Below, one piece after another: positions 35,416-44,960 of a DNA stretch of 64,000 bases. This stretch comes from Sporofaciens musculi. GTDB lineage: Bacteria > Bacillota > Clostridia > Lachnospirales > Lachnospiraceae. The DNA lies in assembly GCF_009830285.1 (NCBI RefSeq), contig NZ_WUQX01000003.1:186001-250000 (forward strand), written 5' to 3'. Below the pieces are notes generated by a model. The model worked only from the letters and a program-made list of their open reading frames with translations. It ran no database searches and was not told the origin of the DNA. The position numbers and the translations under genes were made by a program. Position 1 is the first letter of the stretch; every line of letters starts with the position of its first letter.

Positions 35416-36297
35416 CTATATACTTTCACTTCCAAGCTTCTCCAATAATTCCATATATTTATTCTGGTAGGAATCTACCTTCTCCTGCATTTTTTCTTTT
35501 AATTTTTCGATTTCCTGCGAATGCTGCTGTTTTAACTTAAGCTGTTCCCTTTCACCCGACAGGGCTGACTCTGCCAGTCTGCTTTCCATCTCGGCGACTG
35601 CCTTTTTGTGCGCTTCTTCCTGCTCCATGAGCGCACGCTTCTTCTCCAACTCTGCTTCCTTCTGCAGCCGTTCCAGATTTTCAATGCGTTTCTGAAGCTC
35701 TGTATTGGAGTCTGCAAGCTCCTCTTTCTCTGCCAGAATACTTTCTGTCTTCTGAACGGCCGATTCCATACTGGCAATTTTATTGCGCAAATCACTGCAT
35801 GACTCGCTCAAATTCCGGTTTAAGGCATCTTTATCAACCAGTTTGCTACGAAAATCTTCCTGCTGTTCCATAATCTTTGCATCCTGTGCATGGATTTTTT
35901 CAACGAGCTCTTCATTTTCTTTTTGCAGCGCAGAGATCCTCTTATAATTTTCATCCTTTAATTCTGCCATCGTCCGGTTCTTTATCTGCAGGTCTGAAAT
36001 CGTCTCGTCTTTTGACCGGAGCAAAAGCTCATACTCCGCCCGGACAGTTTCTTTCATATTATGCTTTCCTTCCACCGCATCCATATACATCCGGTTTAAG
36101 ATACTGCCATAATTCTCAAATTGCTCCAGATTCTCCCTGTCATCTACCAGTACCACCTTTGCCTTCTGGAGTGAATATGCCTCTATCATCCGGGCAAACG
36201 CCGCCTGCTGCCCTTCCCCGATCTCCTCTGTAATCTGCCGTATCCGCTCGGCGGTATCTTCATCGATCCGATACGATTTGGGTTTTGTCTCAGCCAT
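35416..36297 (-). CDS. Coiled-coil DNA-binding protein, KfrA-like
   Basis: 293 residues from the ATG at 36297 with GGAGG eight bases upstream. A short N-terminal domain (YRIDEDTAERIRQITEEIG, then FARMIEAYS) looks like a ribbon-helix-helix or KfrA-type DNA-binding unit. Residues about 90-285 are almost pure coiled coil rich in Glu, Lys and Gln. Plasmid KfrA proteins with this layout help stabilise large plasmids and repress their own promoter. A perfect 21-base palindrome lies 90-125 bases upstream, between this gene and the divergent conjugation genes, and is a likely operator. Confidence 0.7.
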   Translation of the reverse strand: MAETKPKSYRIDEDTAERIRQITEEIGEGQQAAFARMIEAYSLQKAKVVLVDDRENLEQFENYGSILNRMYMDAVEGKHNMKETVRAEYELLLRSKDETISDLQIKNRTMAELKDENYKRISALQKENEELVEKIHAQDAKIMEQQEDFRSKLVDKDALNRNLSESCSDLRNKIASMESAVQKTESILAEKEELADSNTELQKRIENLERLQKEAELEKKRALMEQEEAHKKAVAEMESRLAESALSGEREQLKLKQQHSQEIEKLKEKMQEKVDSYQNKYMELLEKLGSESI

Positions 36298-36386
36298 GTT
36301 ACTTTCCTCCGTTATTTTCTCTTTCATCTGATTGTAACACGTGAATTCTATTAATACAACCTTGATAATAAGCTATTATAAATAAA

Positions 36387-36421
36387 TGTAATACACTACA
36401 TTGTAATACAATGTATTACAA
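36387..36421. promoter_or_regulatory. Palindromic operator between divergent genes
   Basis: TTGTAATACA, a central A and TGTATTACAA form a perfect 21-base palindrome at 36401-36421. An extra half-site TGTAATACA lies at 36387-36395, 14 bases before the first arm. It suits a dimeric ribbon-helix-helix-type repressor. Confidence 0.65.
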
Positions 36422-36575
36422 ATTATTTCTTTATAAAACTTGCCTGCCTCAACTTTTACTGTTATACTTAAGATACTTTTTCAGTTTATTTCCTTTCGGA
36501 AACATTCGTTTAGCAATTCCTGGAGACAGGTCTCTTGATTCTACACGAAACCATTATCAAACGAAAGGAGAAAAC

Positions 36576-38135
36576 ATGCAGATAAAGACATATTTTGAAA
36601 AAAGCCTGTGCGAAAGCGCCGGGCTTTTTTCTTTGCAAAAGAAACAGGCAGACCTGTTCCTGCTGTCACAGACCGGCCTGATTACCTACAGACAACTTGC
36701 CCTCTGCAATCTTCATGGAAAAACAGAGACCGCCGGAAGGCTTTCTCTCAAGACGTTGGAAAAAGACGGGCTTATCCAGTCAAGAAAACTGCCAAACCAA
36801 CATCAAAATAAATATTATTTCCTTACCCCAAAAGGACGCTCCATACTGAAATCGCTTTTTCCTCCTATTCTTCTGGAATACCTGCAGATAAGCCTGGAAA
36901 AACGCTTACCGGCAGGCACACAGCAGATATACCACCGAATCCGGGCAAACGATTTTTATTTTGTTTATATCGGTTCCCCAAAAAGCCATCCAGTACCATG
37001 GATTTTAGAATACCCACTAAAGCCCTTGGCATCCCCCGGAAAAGAAGCCGAGCCAAGGTGTGACGGAATCCTTATTACTCCACACACAAAATACTATATT
37101 GAACAGGATAACAATACACAATCCGAAAATGTCATTCTTCAGAAACTGCAGCATTACCGGCAGGCGGGCATCCTCAGAGAAAACGAGACCGGAAACATCC
37201 TGATCTTCTGTCTTGCTTTTCCACACAAACGCTCCCTCACTGCAAAGCCTTCCTTCTCCCTGTACCGTGTTCTCCTGCATTTTACGAAAATATGGTTTAT
37301 CTTTGAGGAAGACTGCAAAGTACCGCTGGATTACCGGCAGTTCCTCCAGGTATTGGAATGTTCTGCGCTGAAAAGAACGATCTCGGCGAATGAAATCCAA
37401 GTCTTCCAGAGCCTGCACAGCCGCCATCCGGAAATGGACAGCCTCGCAGATGTATATACCCTGAAGAAAATGTATCTTGATGATACCAGTTATTCTGATA
37501 TGCAGGATTTGGATATGGATGAACTGTTTCAAAAACGGGTGCATTCACATTTCCGGCGTGTTTACAGCGAACATCCTTCGCTCGTGTCCCACGCTTTAAA
37601 TGGAAATCCGATTTTCACCGTTCCCAATCACAGGCTCCCTCTTTACCAGCCGTATATTATGCCCTATGAATATGATTTTCCAGAGCAGCTCCTGAAATGT
37701 CTCTTATTTAACGGGCTGAATACAGATGGCTGGGAATATCAGCACCCACTGCGAATCATACGCCAGGATCAGACAGAGCTCCGTTTCTTCCAAGGATTCT
37801 GCCATAAAAAATACGGCTATATAGCGTGTGAACATCTTACTATAGATTTAAGCTCCCGTATCCGTATTCAGAAATTTTTCCAGTCCGGGACCGATGCCAA
37901 AACACCGGTTTTCCTGCTTTTATTTTCATCCGTCCAGAATCTTACAGATATAGAATCCCTCTGCAAAACACCTGGCAAAAACACTACTGTACTGATGATT
38001 GACTGCAGCCGCCCTCTTCATCTTAACCCGCCGCCAGCTATTTTTCTGGCTGACGGCAGCAAGCTTCCCGTTATTTTTGAATGTGACGAATTTGACGGCC
38101 AGCTCCGGATCGTCACCAGAAAGGAGACCTGTTAA
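36576..38135 (+). CDS. Replication-relaxation-like winged-helix protein
   Basis: 519 residues from the ATG at 36576 with AAAGGAG upstream. The N-terminal 90 residues form a winged helix (LLSQTGLITYRQLALCNL, then LEKDGLIQSRK and KYYFLTPKGRSIL), as in the Replic_Relax family found next to conjugation genes. A nuclease-like middle part follows (CDGILITPHTKYYIEQDNNT), then a less conserved C-terminal half. It overlaps the coupling-protein gene by one base. It is likely to act on the transfer or replication origin, but the catalytic role is not established. A terminator-like hairpin lies inside its first 20 codons. Confidence 0.65.
   Translation: MQIKTYFEKSLCESAGLFSLQKKQADLFLLSQTGLITYRQLALCNLHGKTETAGRLSLKTLEKDGLIQSRKLPNQHQNKYYFLTPKGRSILKSLFPPILLEYLQISLEKRLPAGTQQIYHRIRANDFYFVYIGSPKSHPVPWILEYPLKPLASPGKEAEPRCDGILITPHTKYYIEQDNNTQSENVILQKLQHYRQAGILRENETGNILIFCLAFPHKRSLTAKPSFSLYRVLLHFTKIWFIFEEDCKVPLDYRQFLQVLECSALKRTISANEIQVFQSLHSRHPEMDSLADVYTLKKMYLDDTSYSDMQDLDMDELFQKRVHSHFRRVYSEHPSLVSHALNGNPIFTVPNHRLPLYQPYIMPYEYDFPEQLLKCLLFNGLNTDGWEYQHPLRIIRQDQTELRFFQGFCHKKYGYIACEHLTIDLSSRIRIQKFFQSGTDAKTPVFLLLFSSVQNLTDIESLCKTPGKNTTVLMIDCSRPLHLNPPPAIFLADGSKLPVIFECDEFDGQLRIVTRKETC
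36598..36630 (+). terminator. Terminator-like hairpin inside the start of the coding region
   Basis: AAAAAAGCC (36598-36606) pairs with GGCTTTTTT (36622-36630), with an inner GTGC-GAAA-GCGC tetraloop hairpin. It begins 22 bases after the start codon, so translation of the leader would compete with it. Confidence 0.6.
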
Positions 38136-40477
38136 TGAATAAAACAAACCGTTCTTTTCCTGCAGTTGCCTATGGTCTGTTCCTCTGCCATCTGCTTGCG
38201 TACAGCCTTCGGTTTATCTTTGCACTGTACCGAATCGACTATTCACTGCTCCCTTGCGGCTTTGTTTATCGTTTTTGCGCTATGACGTTTCCGATACTTC
38301 TCTGGCTCTTATCTACCGTCTCAGAAGCGTTTAACTATCACCGTTTTAAGCTTGCCGCCTATATTGCAACCCTGTATTACGAAACACTCATAATCATTAC
38401 AGTTGTATTTCAGCTTTTATCAAAGTTATTCCTTCCCTCTGTTCTTGCGATTGAGACAGACGAAATCTTTACAAAGGGCATGGTTCTTTTTCTTGCCCGC
38501 CTGATTACAGAGCTCCCTCTCCTGCCGCTTTTTTATATACTGATGAAGTCTTTCCTCCGCCCAGCCAGGGACGCAAAAAGCCGCAGTGTTATTCTTTCCT
38601 TTAAGCTGACCTATTATCTGCAAACCGGAAAGCAAAAAAGAAGGATCCAGTATCCTTTGTCTATCGCCAGGGACATCCGCAGCGGGAAACGTATTACCAT
38701 ATCAGAAACAGACCGTTTTCTGCATACATTGGTAGACGGAACCAGTGGAACCGGGAAAACGTCTTCCACGATTCTGCCCGCAATCCGTGACGATCTGGAT
38801 ATGCGTTGTCAGGCAGAGCAGGAACAGATAAAGGCTATGCACAAGCTTGTGCAGGACGGCCTATATACCTATACCGGCTCTTTCTCATATTTTTCCCTGT
38901 CCAATTTTCGTCCTGCCAAAGAAGCAATGCCGGACAGCTGCACCGAAACTGCCGCCACTTACGCCTCTCCCGAATCTATCCGCATGCAGTATCCGGTCTG
39001 CGGAATTACGGTTCTGGCACCGGAGGATTCTCTGACAGATGACGTATGCAGGCTGTGTGAGGCACGCGGCATTCCCTATCACAGAATTGACGCAACACAC
39101 ACCTTTGAAGGAACACTCAAGCCAAACTGGACTGGCATGAACCCATTTTTTATATCACCTTCTCTAAGCGGCAATGCACTCCATCAGGCTATTGTTAAAA
39201 AAGCGGTCATCTTTTCAGATGTCATGCAGGTAATTACCGATCTGAAGGGGAAGGCAGATTCCTATTTCACCGGACTCAACAGGCAGATGCTTGCAAACCT
39301 GGCCATTCTTGTCATGAACACGGTTCCTGTCCTTTACAAACGCCAGGCCACCCCTGCTGACCTGCAGCTGCTCATTAACAACTTCGACCTCCTGCCGCCT
39401 TATGTGAGCAAACTGGACGAGCTTGACAGGGAGCAGAAGCGTTATTCCTTTATCTCTCAATATATCCGGGAGGACCTCCTTGGGAAAGGCCGTCCAAAGA
39501 TGGAGGATCAGAGCCGTGGTACCAGGAATATCATCAATGAGTTTTTACTGATGCCAGAAAGCAAAGATGTCTACTGTGCGCAAGCCTCCATTGACTTTGA
39601 CCAGATTCTTGAAAACGGGGAGATTACAGTCTGCAATTACGACCTTGCCTCCGGTGACAGCAACGCGATTGCATTCGGTCTGTTTTTTCTGCTCTCATTC
39701 AACAATGCGGTATTGTCCCGTCCAGGAACAGAAAAAACAAGGATTCCGCACTTCTTCTATGTTGACGAGCTTCCTGTGCTGATCCACAGTTCTCTAGAGA
39801 AAAATTTCTCCTTATTCAGGAAATTCCGGGTAGCCATGTTCTGTGCAATCCAGACTTTAGACCAGTTTGAGAAAAACGAAATCACAAAGTATCTGAAAGG
39901 CGTAATCTTAGGCTGCGCCCATATTTTTGTATTCGGACGTTCTTCACTGTCAGATATGGAAGTATTTTCTGCAATGGCAGGAATCCATGATGAGGTGGAG
40001 GAACAGTCAACCGTTTCTGAGACAGCCCTGTCAGATGATTCGCCTTCTCTCTCTTATTCTTCAAGAGAGACATGTACGCAGAAAAATCTGGTGGAGGAGA
40101 CAGATATCCGTATGAAGGATTTTCAGGAAATCACTCTTTTTACCACCAAGAATGGCCGTCCGCTCCCGCCATTGCATGCAAGAGTCGAATTTTTAAAGCC
40201 CGAAGACTGGTCTCCCCAAAAAAGAGAGTCTTTCTCTGCTGAAATTTTCAGGCCATATACTGGCCCTGCATCTTCTGCCACCCCCGCCTCATCCTTAGCC
40301 GGAAACAGCTGTGCTGCATTTTCTGGAAGAGAACTTGTTTCTGAATACTGTTGTTATGATTTTGATTCTTCCGAAACCAGACGCAGTGCAGCGCCAAAAA
40401 TGCCGTCTCCTTCCCAGACGCAGGAATCCCGGCCGCCTGTACCCGATGGCAGCGAATCTTTAGACGGTTTATTCTGA
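38135..40477 (+). CDS. VirD4/TraG-type conjugative coupling ATPase
   Basis: 780 residues. Three to four N-terminal membrane helices precede a Walker A (DGTSGTGKTSSTILPAI, about residue 205). Walker B appears as HFFYVDELPVL, followed by FCAIQTLDQFEKNE and a conserved GVILGCAHIFVFGRSS. A long polar tail of about 80 residues ends the protein. Coupling proteins bring the relaxosome DNA to the type IV secretion channel at the cell membrane. It starts within the stop of the upstream gene (TAATG). It is the strongest single sign that this element conjugates. Confidence 0.9.
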   Translation: MNKTNRSFPAVAYGLFLCHLLAYSLRFIFALYRIDYSLLPCGFVYRFCAMTFPILLWLLSTVSEAFNYHRFKLAAYIATLYYETLIIITVVFQLLSKLFLPSVLAIETDEIFTKGMVLFLARLITELPLLPLFYILMKSFLRPARDAKSRSVILSFKLTYYLQTGKQKRRIQYPLSIARDIRSGKRITISETDRFLHTLVDGTSGTGKTSSTILPAIRDDLDMRCQAEQEQIKAMHKLVQDGLYTYTGSFSYFSLSNFRPAKEAMPDSCTETAATYASPESIRMQYPVCGITVLAPEDSLTDDVCRLCEARGIPYHRIDATHTFEGTLKPNWTGMNPFFISPSLSGNALHQAIVKKAVIFSDVMQVITDLKGKADSYFTGLNRQMLANLAILVMNTVPVLYKRQATPADLQLLINNFDLLPPYVSKLDELDREQKRYSFISQYIREDLLGKGRPKMEDQSRGTRNIINEFLLMPESKDVYCAQASIDFDQILENGEITVCNYDLASGDSNAIAFGLFFLLSFNNAVLSRPGTEKTRIPHFFYVDELPVLIHSSLEKNFSLFRKFRVAMFCAIQTLDQFEKNEITKYLKGVILGCAHIFVFGRSSLSDMEVFSAMAGIHDEVEEQSTVSETALSDDSPSLSYSSRETCTQKNLVEETDIRMKDFQEITLFTTKNGRPLPPLHARVEFLKPEDWSPQKRESFSAEIFRPYTGPASSATPASSLAGNSCAAFSGRELVSEYCCYDFDSSETRRSAAPKMPSPSQTQESRPPVPDGSESLDGLF

Positions 40478-40505
40478 TTACACCCTAATATAGTAGGAGG
40501 ATATT

Positions 40506-40841
40506 ATGGCAATAAAAAAACTAAAAAATTATAAAACCGACGCCTTTATGACCCACAGTCCATTTCATTTTCAAGAAGGATACCAAATACAGATTGAAAA
40601 CAGGAACAAAAACTGCTCGCACACCGAAATCGACACCCTTGCATTAAAAGGGTTGTTAAACTCTGTTGACTTTGAAATCCTGAAGCTTCTCGGAACCTAC
40701 TGCTATGTCAACACCCACAACCTGAACTATGCTTTAAACCACACTCTTCCGGAAAATTACCGAAAACAAGATTACAAAAGAAATTTGAAAAAGCTGTCAG
40801 ATGCCGGAATTCTCCTTAAGCTCCATCTGTATGCAGACTGA
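40506..40841 (+). CDS. N-terminal part of a second replication-relaxation-like protein (frame broken)
   Basis: 111 residues with AGGAGG at good distance from the ATG. The segment VDFEILKLLGTYCYVNTHNL, then YKRNLKKLSDAGILLKLHLY is a winged helix like that of 36576-38135. It stops at a TGA in a region where all three frames are needed to keep reading toward the longer frame starting at 40865. A typical homologue would be about 330 residues, so this is probably the 5' half of a split gene. Confidence 0.65.
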   Translation: MAIKKLKNYKTDAFMTHSPFHFQEGYQIQIENRNKNCSHTEIDTLALKGLLNSVDFEILKLLGTYCYVNTHNLNYALNHTLPENYRKQDYKRNLKKLSDAGILLKLHLYAD

Positions 40842-40864
40842 CGGCGAGGGCAGCGCCCGTCAGA

Positions 40865-41509
40865 TTGTTTCCCCTTTACGGTTTTATTCCTTATCCCCCC
40901 GGAGCGCGCAGTTATATTTCTTCCCTTATGGAAGTCCCATATATCTCCAACCAGACATTGCCTGCTTACCGGATCATTGAGTTGATGGCAGCCGCACAGC
41001 TTTTGATTCGTTTTCAGGCATCCTACCGCAATTCCGTAAAAAAGATCCTTTTTAATCTGCATAAACAGATTGGCTCTCATCTGCTCCTTCTGGATGCATA
41101 CATCCGTTATTCCGCCAGCCAGGGGGACAGCTCCTCTCCTGCTGTCCATCTGTTTCTTTTATGCGGAAGGGATAACGGGGACAATTATGCTGATATAGTT
41201 CTTCGCAGCCGCCTGCTCTTTTGCTGGCTTGACCGGCGCAAAGAGGAATATCCTTGCCATATGATTTTGCTTCTGTTAGAGAGTATCTCTGATATTCCCC
41301 CAGTTTATCTTCAGGTTCGCAAGCCATATATGTCGGGTAAAACAGGCATTACAGATTCGTTGTATCCACTTTATTTTACTTTGGATACAAACGTACTGGT
41401 TCAACCGTTGTTTGATGCATTATACCAATGTGAAATCGAAGAAGACTCCGGAAGATGTACAATCAGCAAGATTTCTTTGGGAATGGCTGCTTCACTTTGC
41501 CATGGATAA
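40865..41509 (+). CDS. C-terminal part of the second replication-relaxation-like protein
   Basis: 214 codons opening at a TTG without a ribosome binding site, 24 bases after the stop of the preceding part and in another frame. The content (YISNQTLPAYRIIELMAAAQ and LLLDAYIRYSASQ) looks like a genuine globular protein. It is most simply explained as the continuation of 40506-40841 after one or more indels around 40838-40870. No catalytic motif was recognised. Confidence 0.5.
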   Translation: MFPLYGFIPYPPGARSYISSLMEVPYISNQTLPAYRIIELMAAAQLLIRFQASYRNSVKKILFNLHKQIGSHLLLLDAYIRYSASQGDSSSPAVHLFLLCGRDNGDNYADIVLRSRLLFCWLDRRKEEYPCHMILLLLESISDIPPVYLQVRKPYMSGKTGITDSLYPLYFTLDTNVLVQPLFDALYQCEIEEDSGRCTISKISLGMAASLCHG

Positions 41510-41518
41510 AAGGAAAAA

Positions 41519-41531
41519 CCTAACCGTTAGG
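41519..41531. repeat. parS-like 13-bp palindrome, copy 1
   Basis: CCTAACCGTTAGG, just after the split relaxation-like gene; extended by AA and GTT on the flanks. Confidence 0.7.
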
Positions 41532-41799
41532 GTTTCACAGCAAAATTATCGGATTTGTATTGTTCACTAAAAATTTGTCTTATTATTTTTGTTCCTTTAC
41601 GCTTTATACTTTTCACATTAATATATGCCATGTTATTATGGTATAATTTTTAAAATTTATTTTTTGCTTTATGCCAGGATGGAACCGGGGCTTTTGTCCA
41701 TCTTCCACCATTTCTGCATTATGCAGTCATATTACAGGTTGATATGATCTATTGTGACTGCATTTGCAGCCACAGGCTATAAAGCCATGGGAGGTATAT

Positions 41800-42990
41800 A
41801 TGGGTACATTTCGTAATGTCTCTAAGGCAGAACCTTGTCCAATTTGCGGCAAATCCGACTGGTGCAGCATTCTCATCCCGGACAACGTCGCTTATCCCGG
41901 ACAGCTTCTTTACGTCTGCCGGAGAATCCACTCTCCCGAAGCACAGAGTCCAGTCAACGGCAAAACCTACTACTACATAAAGGAGCTTCCTGACAGTTCA
42001 TGCCTTTATTCTGATATTGAGAAAAGAGGCCGGGTATCTGAAAAGTCTTTTGGTTACACCTATCGTCCCGCACAGGAAGCCCCTGCCCCACCAGCCGACT
42101 ATGGGACCATTCCTCTGCCTAACAACGATTTGGATTTAATTTATACAGATTTTATGAACCTGCTTTGCTTATCAAAGAAGCACTATGCAGGATTGCGATC
42201 CGAGAGATGGCCAAAGGATTTAATCAGAGATAGTTTTATACGTTCCCTGTCTTTTCCAAGAAAGTTTGACAGCGTCAAAGGGTTCTACAGTGACCATGTG
42301 GAACGGCACAGGATTTGCCAGCTTTTGCTAAAAAAACACAAAACTCTGAAGGGAGTTCCTGGTTTTTATCAGGAGGCTGATCTTCAATGGACTTTCACAG
42401 GACACCCCGGAATGCTGATACCTATCTATGATACTGACGGAATGTTGTACCGTATCCGGCTGCGCCTCGACCATCCAGGAAAAGATGAGAAAGGGAAGGA
42501 AAAGGATAAGTATAAAAACTTTTCTTCATTTTACCCTTCAAAAGATAGCAATAACATTCTTTCGAATGAATATCTTAATGGCTGCCGGGCCGGCAGCCAT
42601 ATCGGGTTCTATTTTCACCCTTCCACAGATGACCCTGGCGTATGCTATATTACAGAGGGTGAGAAAAAAGCAATCGTTGCAAACTATTTTCTGCGTTGCA
42701 TTGTAATCTCGCTTCCCGGTGTAAATTCACATGCCAAATTAACCAAAACGGACAAATCCGGTAGATCCGTTCTTGATTTTTTGAAAACTCTGGGATGCAA
42801 GAGTGCGGTTGTTGCCTATGACGCCGATAAAAATGTTAATGAGCATGTCCATCGGCATGAAAAAAAATTAGTAGCACTTTTAAAAAATCATTCATTTCAT
42901 ACGTATATCGGCAGCTGGAATCCAGGTTTCGGAAAAGGATTAGATGACATTCTGGTACTTGGGGTAAAGCCTCAGGTATTTCCAGTTTAA
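41800..42990 (+). CDS. TOPRIM primase-like protein with zinc finger (DUF3854-like)
   Basis: 396 residues from the ATG at 41800 with GGGAGG five bases upstream. An N-terminal zinc finger (CPICGKSDWC and a later Cys in VCRR) is followed by a central domain. A TOPRIM-like core then shows CYITEGEKKAIVANYF (the Glu/Gly start) and AVVAYDADKNVNEH (the DxD pair). This zinc-plus-TOPRIM layout is that of plasmid and phage primases and related DUF3854 proteins. It could prime replication of the element or the transferred strand. A P4-type helicase domain is absent. It is flanked by parS-like sites at both ends. Confidence 0.8.
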   Translation: MGTFRNVSKAEPCPICGKSDWCSILIPDNVAYPGQLLYVCRRIHSPEAQSPVNGKTYYYIKELPDSSCLYSDIEKRGRVSEKSFGYTYRPAQEAPAPPADYGTIPLPNNDLDLIYTDFMNLLCLSKKHYAGLRSERWPKDLIRDSFIRSLSFPRKFDSVKGFYSDHVERHRICQLLLKKHKTLKGVPGFYQEADLQWTFTGHPGMLIPIYDTDGMLYRIRLRLDHPGKDEKGKEKDKYKNFSSFYPSKDSNNILSNEYLNGCRAGSHIGFYFHPSTDDPGVCYITEGEKKAIVANYFLRCIVISLPGVNSHAKLTKTDKSGRSVLDFLKTLGCKSAVVAYDADKNVNEHVHRHEKKLVALLKNHSFHTYIGSWNPGFGKGLDDILVLGVKPQVFPV

Positions 42991-43021
42991 AATAGAGGAT
43001 GGTGTACCCATCCTCTCAGAC

Positions 43022-43034
43022 CCTAACCGTTAGG
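43022..43034. repeat. parS-like 13-bp palindrome, copy 2
   Basis: CCTAACCGTTAGG overlapping the stop codon of the ParB gene (43030-43032). Confidence 0.7.
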
Positions 43035-44076
43035 TTTCCATTTTTAATGCATCAATCTTCTCATCAATGCTCTTTTTCAGCCCTTCCAGCGTTTCGATAA
43101 CCACCGAGACTTCGTTGTCCTTGATTAAGGACTCCTCATCTAATACCTCATGGAGGCTCTTCGCACACTTCATGATTATTTTAGTCCCGTTTTTACGCCT
43201 GACGCGCACACCCGTTTTTTGCTCTGGCTTTTCATTTCTTCCAACAGCAGATTTCACATCGGATGAAAGCTGTTCTAATTTCAGATTACTAATCATTTCT
43301 AAAATCCGAACCTTTTTTACACTTTCAGCTCCTTCTTTTTCCGTCTGTTTCCGTATCATCTCTGCAAGGCTTCTTTGCTTCTCTTCATTCAATGTACTTG
43401 CACTGGAAAGTCCGGACCAGGAATAAACCTCCGAATCTGCCATTGTCTGCAACTCCGGTATCAGCTTCAAAAGCGCCCGGTACTTTTCAACGGATTTGAT
43501 ATCCAGTTCCATGTCAATAGCGACCAGTTCATTAATTGCCGTTATCTCCCCTTCTTTGAGCAACCCTTCCCTTTTCTTATGCTTAATCTCCATTTCATGG
43601 GCCTCAAAAAGTCCCTGAGCAAGTCTTGCCAGAATCATTGGCTTTTCCTTTCTGCCATGCAGATTGCCAAGAAACAGCCGCATCCTTCGCTCCCATTCCT
43701 CTTTTGGTGCTTCTGTAACCAGAACCGGATATTTATCAATACCGGCCAGCCGCCCTGCTTCTCTCCTGCGGTGCCCGGATTCTATCCTGTATTTCCCTTC
43801 ATGCGGATATGCCAGAATGATCCCCTGGAAACCATAATCCTTCATGGATCGGGACAGCATTTCCACTTCAGATTCACCGTATATTTCAAGATTATAAGGA
43901 TCATCTTCCAGCATGTTATCTTCCAGATACCTTATCTTCTCTTTTACTTCGTCTGGAAGTTCATTTACATTCGTTTCATCCGTTATCTCCTTCTGGAAAT
44001 CTTCTGATTTACTTGCTGCTTTCTGCATCGTATTACGTTTTGTAAGCGCCTGGCTTGCCAAACTCCTCTTTGCCAT
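43030..44076 (-). CDS. parB: ParB-family partition protein
   Basis: 348 residues. The ParB N-terminal CTPase fold contains EVEMLSRSMKDYGFQGIILAYP and the IESGHRRREAGRLAG arginine patch. A central helix-turn-helix region follows (ELVAIDMELDIKSVEKYRAL), then a C-terminal part rich in Glu/Lys ending in a dimerisation-like helix. It should bind the CCTAAC(C/G)GTTAGG palindromes and load onto DNA for segregation. It directly follows parA (stop and start adjacent). Its own stop codon lies inside one of the palindromes. Confidence 0.9.
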   Translation of the reverse strand: MAKRSLASQALTKRNTMQKAASKSEDFQKEITDETNVNELPDEVKEKIRYLEDNMLEDDPYNLEIYGESEVEMLSRSMKDYGFQGIILAYPHEGKYRIESGHRRREAGRLAGIDKYPVLVTEAPKEEWERRMRLFLGNLHGRKEKPMILARLAQGLFEAHEMEIKHKKREGLLKEGEITAINELVAIDMELDIKSVEKYRALLKLIPELQTMADSEVYSWSGLSSASTLNEEKQRSLAEMIRKQTEKEGAESVKKVRILEMISNLKLEQLSSDVKSAVGRNEKPEQKTGVRVRRKNGTKIIMKCAKSLHEVLDEESLIKDNEVSVVIETLEGLKKSIDEKIDALKMET

Positions 44077-44925
44077 TTATATTCCCCTTTCTTCCTGAAT
44101 TCTCTCCTCCATCTCCTTCATCAGCATTTTATAATCCTTTGCAATCTCACTGCTTCCACAGCTGATGCAAAGCGGCCTTTTCTCCCACTCGCTAATCTGC
44201 ATACTCGAATAATCATGGCGGATCGTTGTCCGAAACAGCCGCATGGAAGTCCTTGTTTCATCCTCCATGCTGTATTCATATAAGGCTTTCTGATCCCCTT
44301 TATATAATTGTGTACTTATATAAAACAACCCCAGTACCTGCAGTCTCTTATTCCCATATTCCTCCCGCGCTTCGCGGCACCTGTCAATGACGTCTTCATA
44401 TCCATGCGTACTGGTGTTCTTGGCGAGATGCAGAGGAACAATTACATAATCGCAGGCTACCAGGTAGGTCATTGTCACCATATTATGTGCGGGCGGAAAA
44501 TCTATAAATATATAATCATAATATCCATCCAACATATCAAGTTTGCGTTTCAGAAGATTCATGTCGGTTCCACTGTAATAATCCATATCTCCGCTTCCGA
44601 GAATAATATCCAGTTTTAAATTGATTTTCCTGAATTTGTTTCTCCATTTCCTGCGAGCGGAAAATTCACAGGTCCTGATATGATTATGAATATTCAGATC
44701 TTCCTCCAACAAATTATAAAGTGTATCAATCCCCTCTTTTACTCTTCCGTTCTCCAGAATATCTTCATTGTCTTCATAGAAGAACTGAGTCAGATTGATT
44801 TGGGAATCCCCGTCAATCAGCAGAACCCTTTTTCCCGCTAATGCAAATTCGGCTGCCAGGTTGATGATAGAACTGGTCTTTCCCACGCCCCCTTTTCTGT
44901 TATAATCCCCTATTACAATAGCCAC
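44077..44925 (-). CDS. parA: ParA/Soj-family partition ATPase
   Basis: 282 residues with the deviant Walker A (YNRKGGVGKTSSIINLA), Walker A-prime LLIDGDSQINLTQF, and Walker B YIFIDFPPAHN. The ParA fold is complete. It has no N-terminal DNA-binding extension, so operon control probably falls to ParB. AGGAGG lies a few bases upstream, and a parS-like palindrome sits 23-35 bases before the start codon, between a possible promoter (TTGAAA and TAATAA about 16 bases apart) and the gene. Confidence 0.95.
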   Translation of the reverse strand: MAIVIGDYNRKGGVGKTSSIINLAAEFALAGKRVLLIDGDSQINLTQFFYEDNEDILENGRVKEGIDTLYNLLEEDLNIHNHIRTCEFSARRKWRNKFRKINLKLDIILGSGDMDYYSGTDMNLLKRKLDMLDGYYDYIFIDFPPAHNMVTMTYLVACDYVIVPLHLAKNTSTHGYEDVIDRCREAREEYGNKRLQVLGLFYISTQLYKGDQKALYEYSMEDETRTSMRLFRTTIRHDYSSMQISEWEKRPLCISCGSSEIAKDYKMLMKEMEERIQEERGI

Positions 44926-44947
44926 GCCGCTTCCTCCTTTTGCACAA

Positions 44948-44960
44948 CCTAACCGTTAGG
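44948..44960. repeat. parS-like 13-bp palindrome, copy 3 (parA leader)
   Basis: CCTAACCGTTAGG between the likely promoter and the ribosome binding site of parA; positioned for autoregulation by ParB. Confidence 0.75.
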
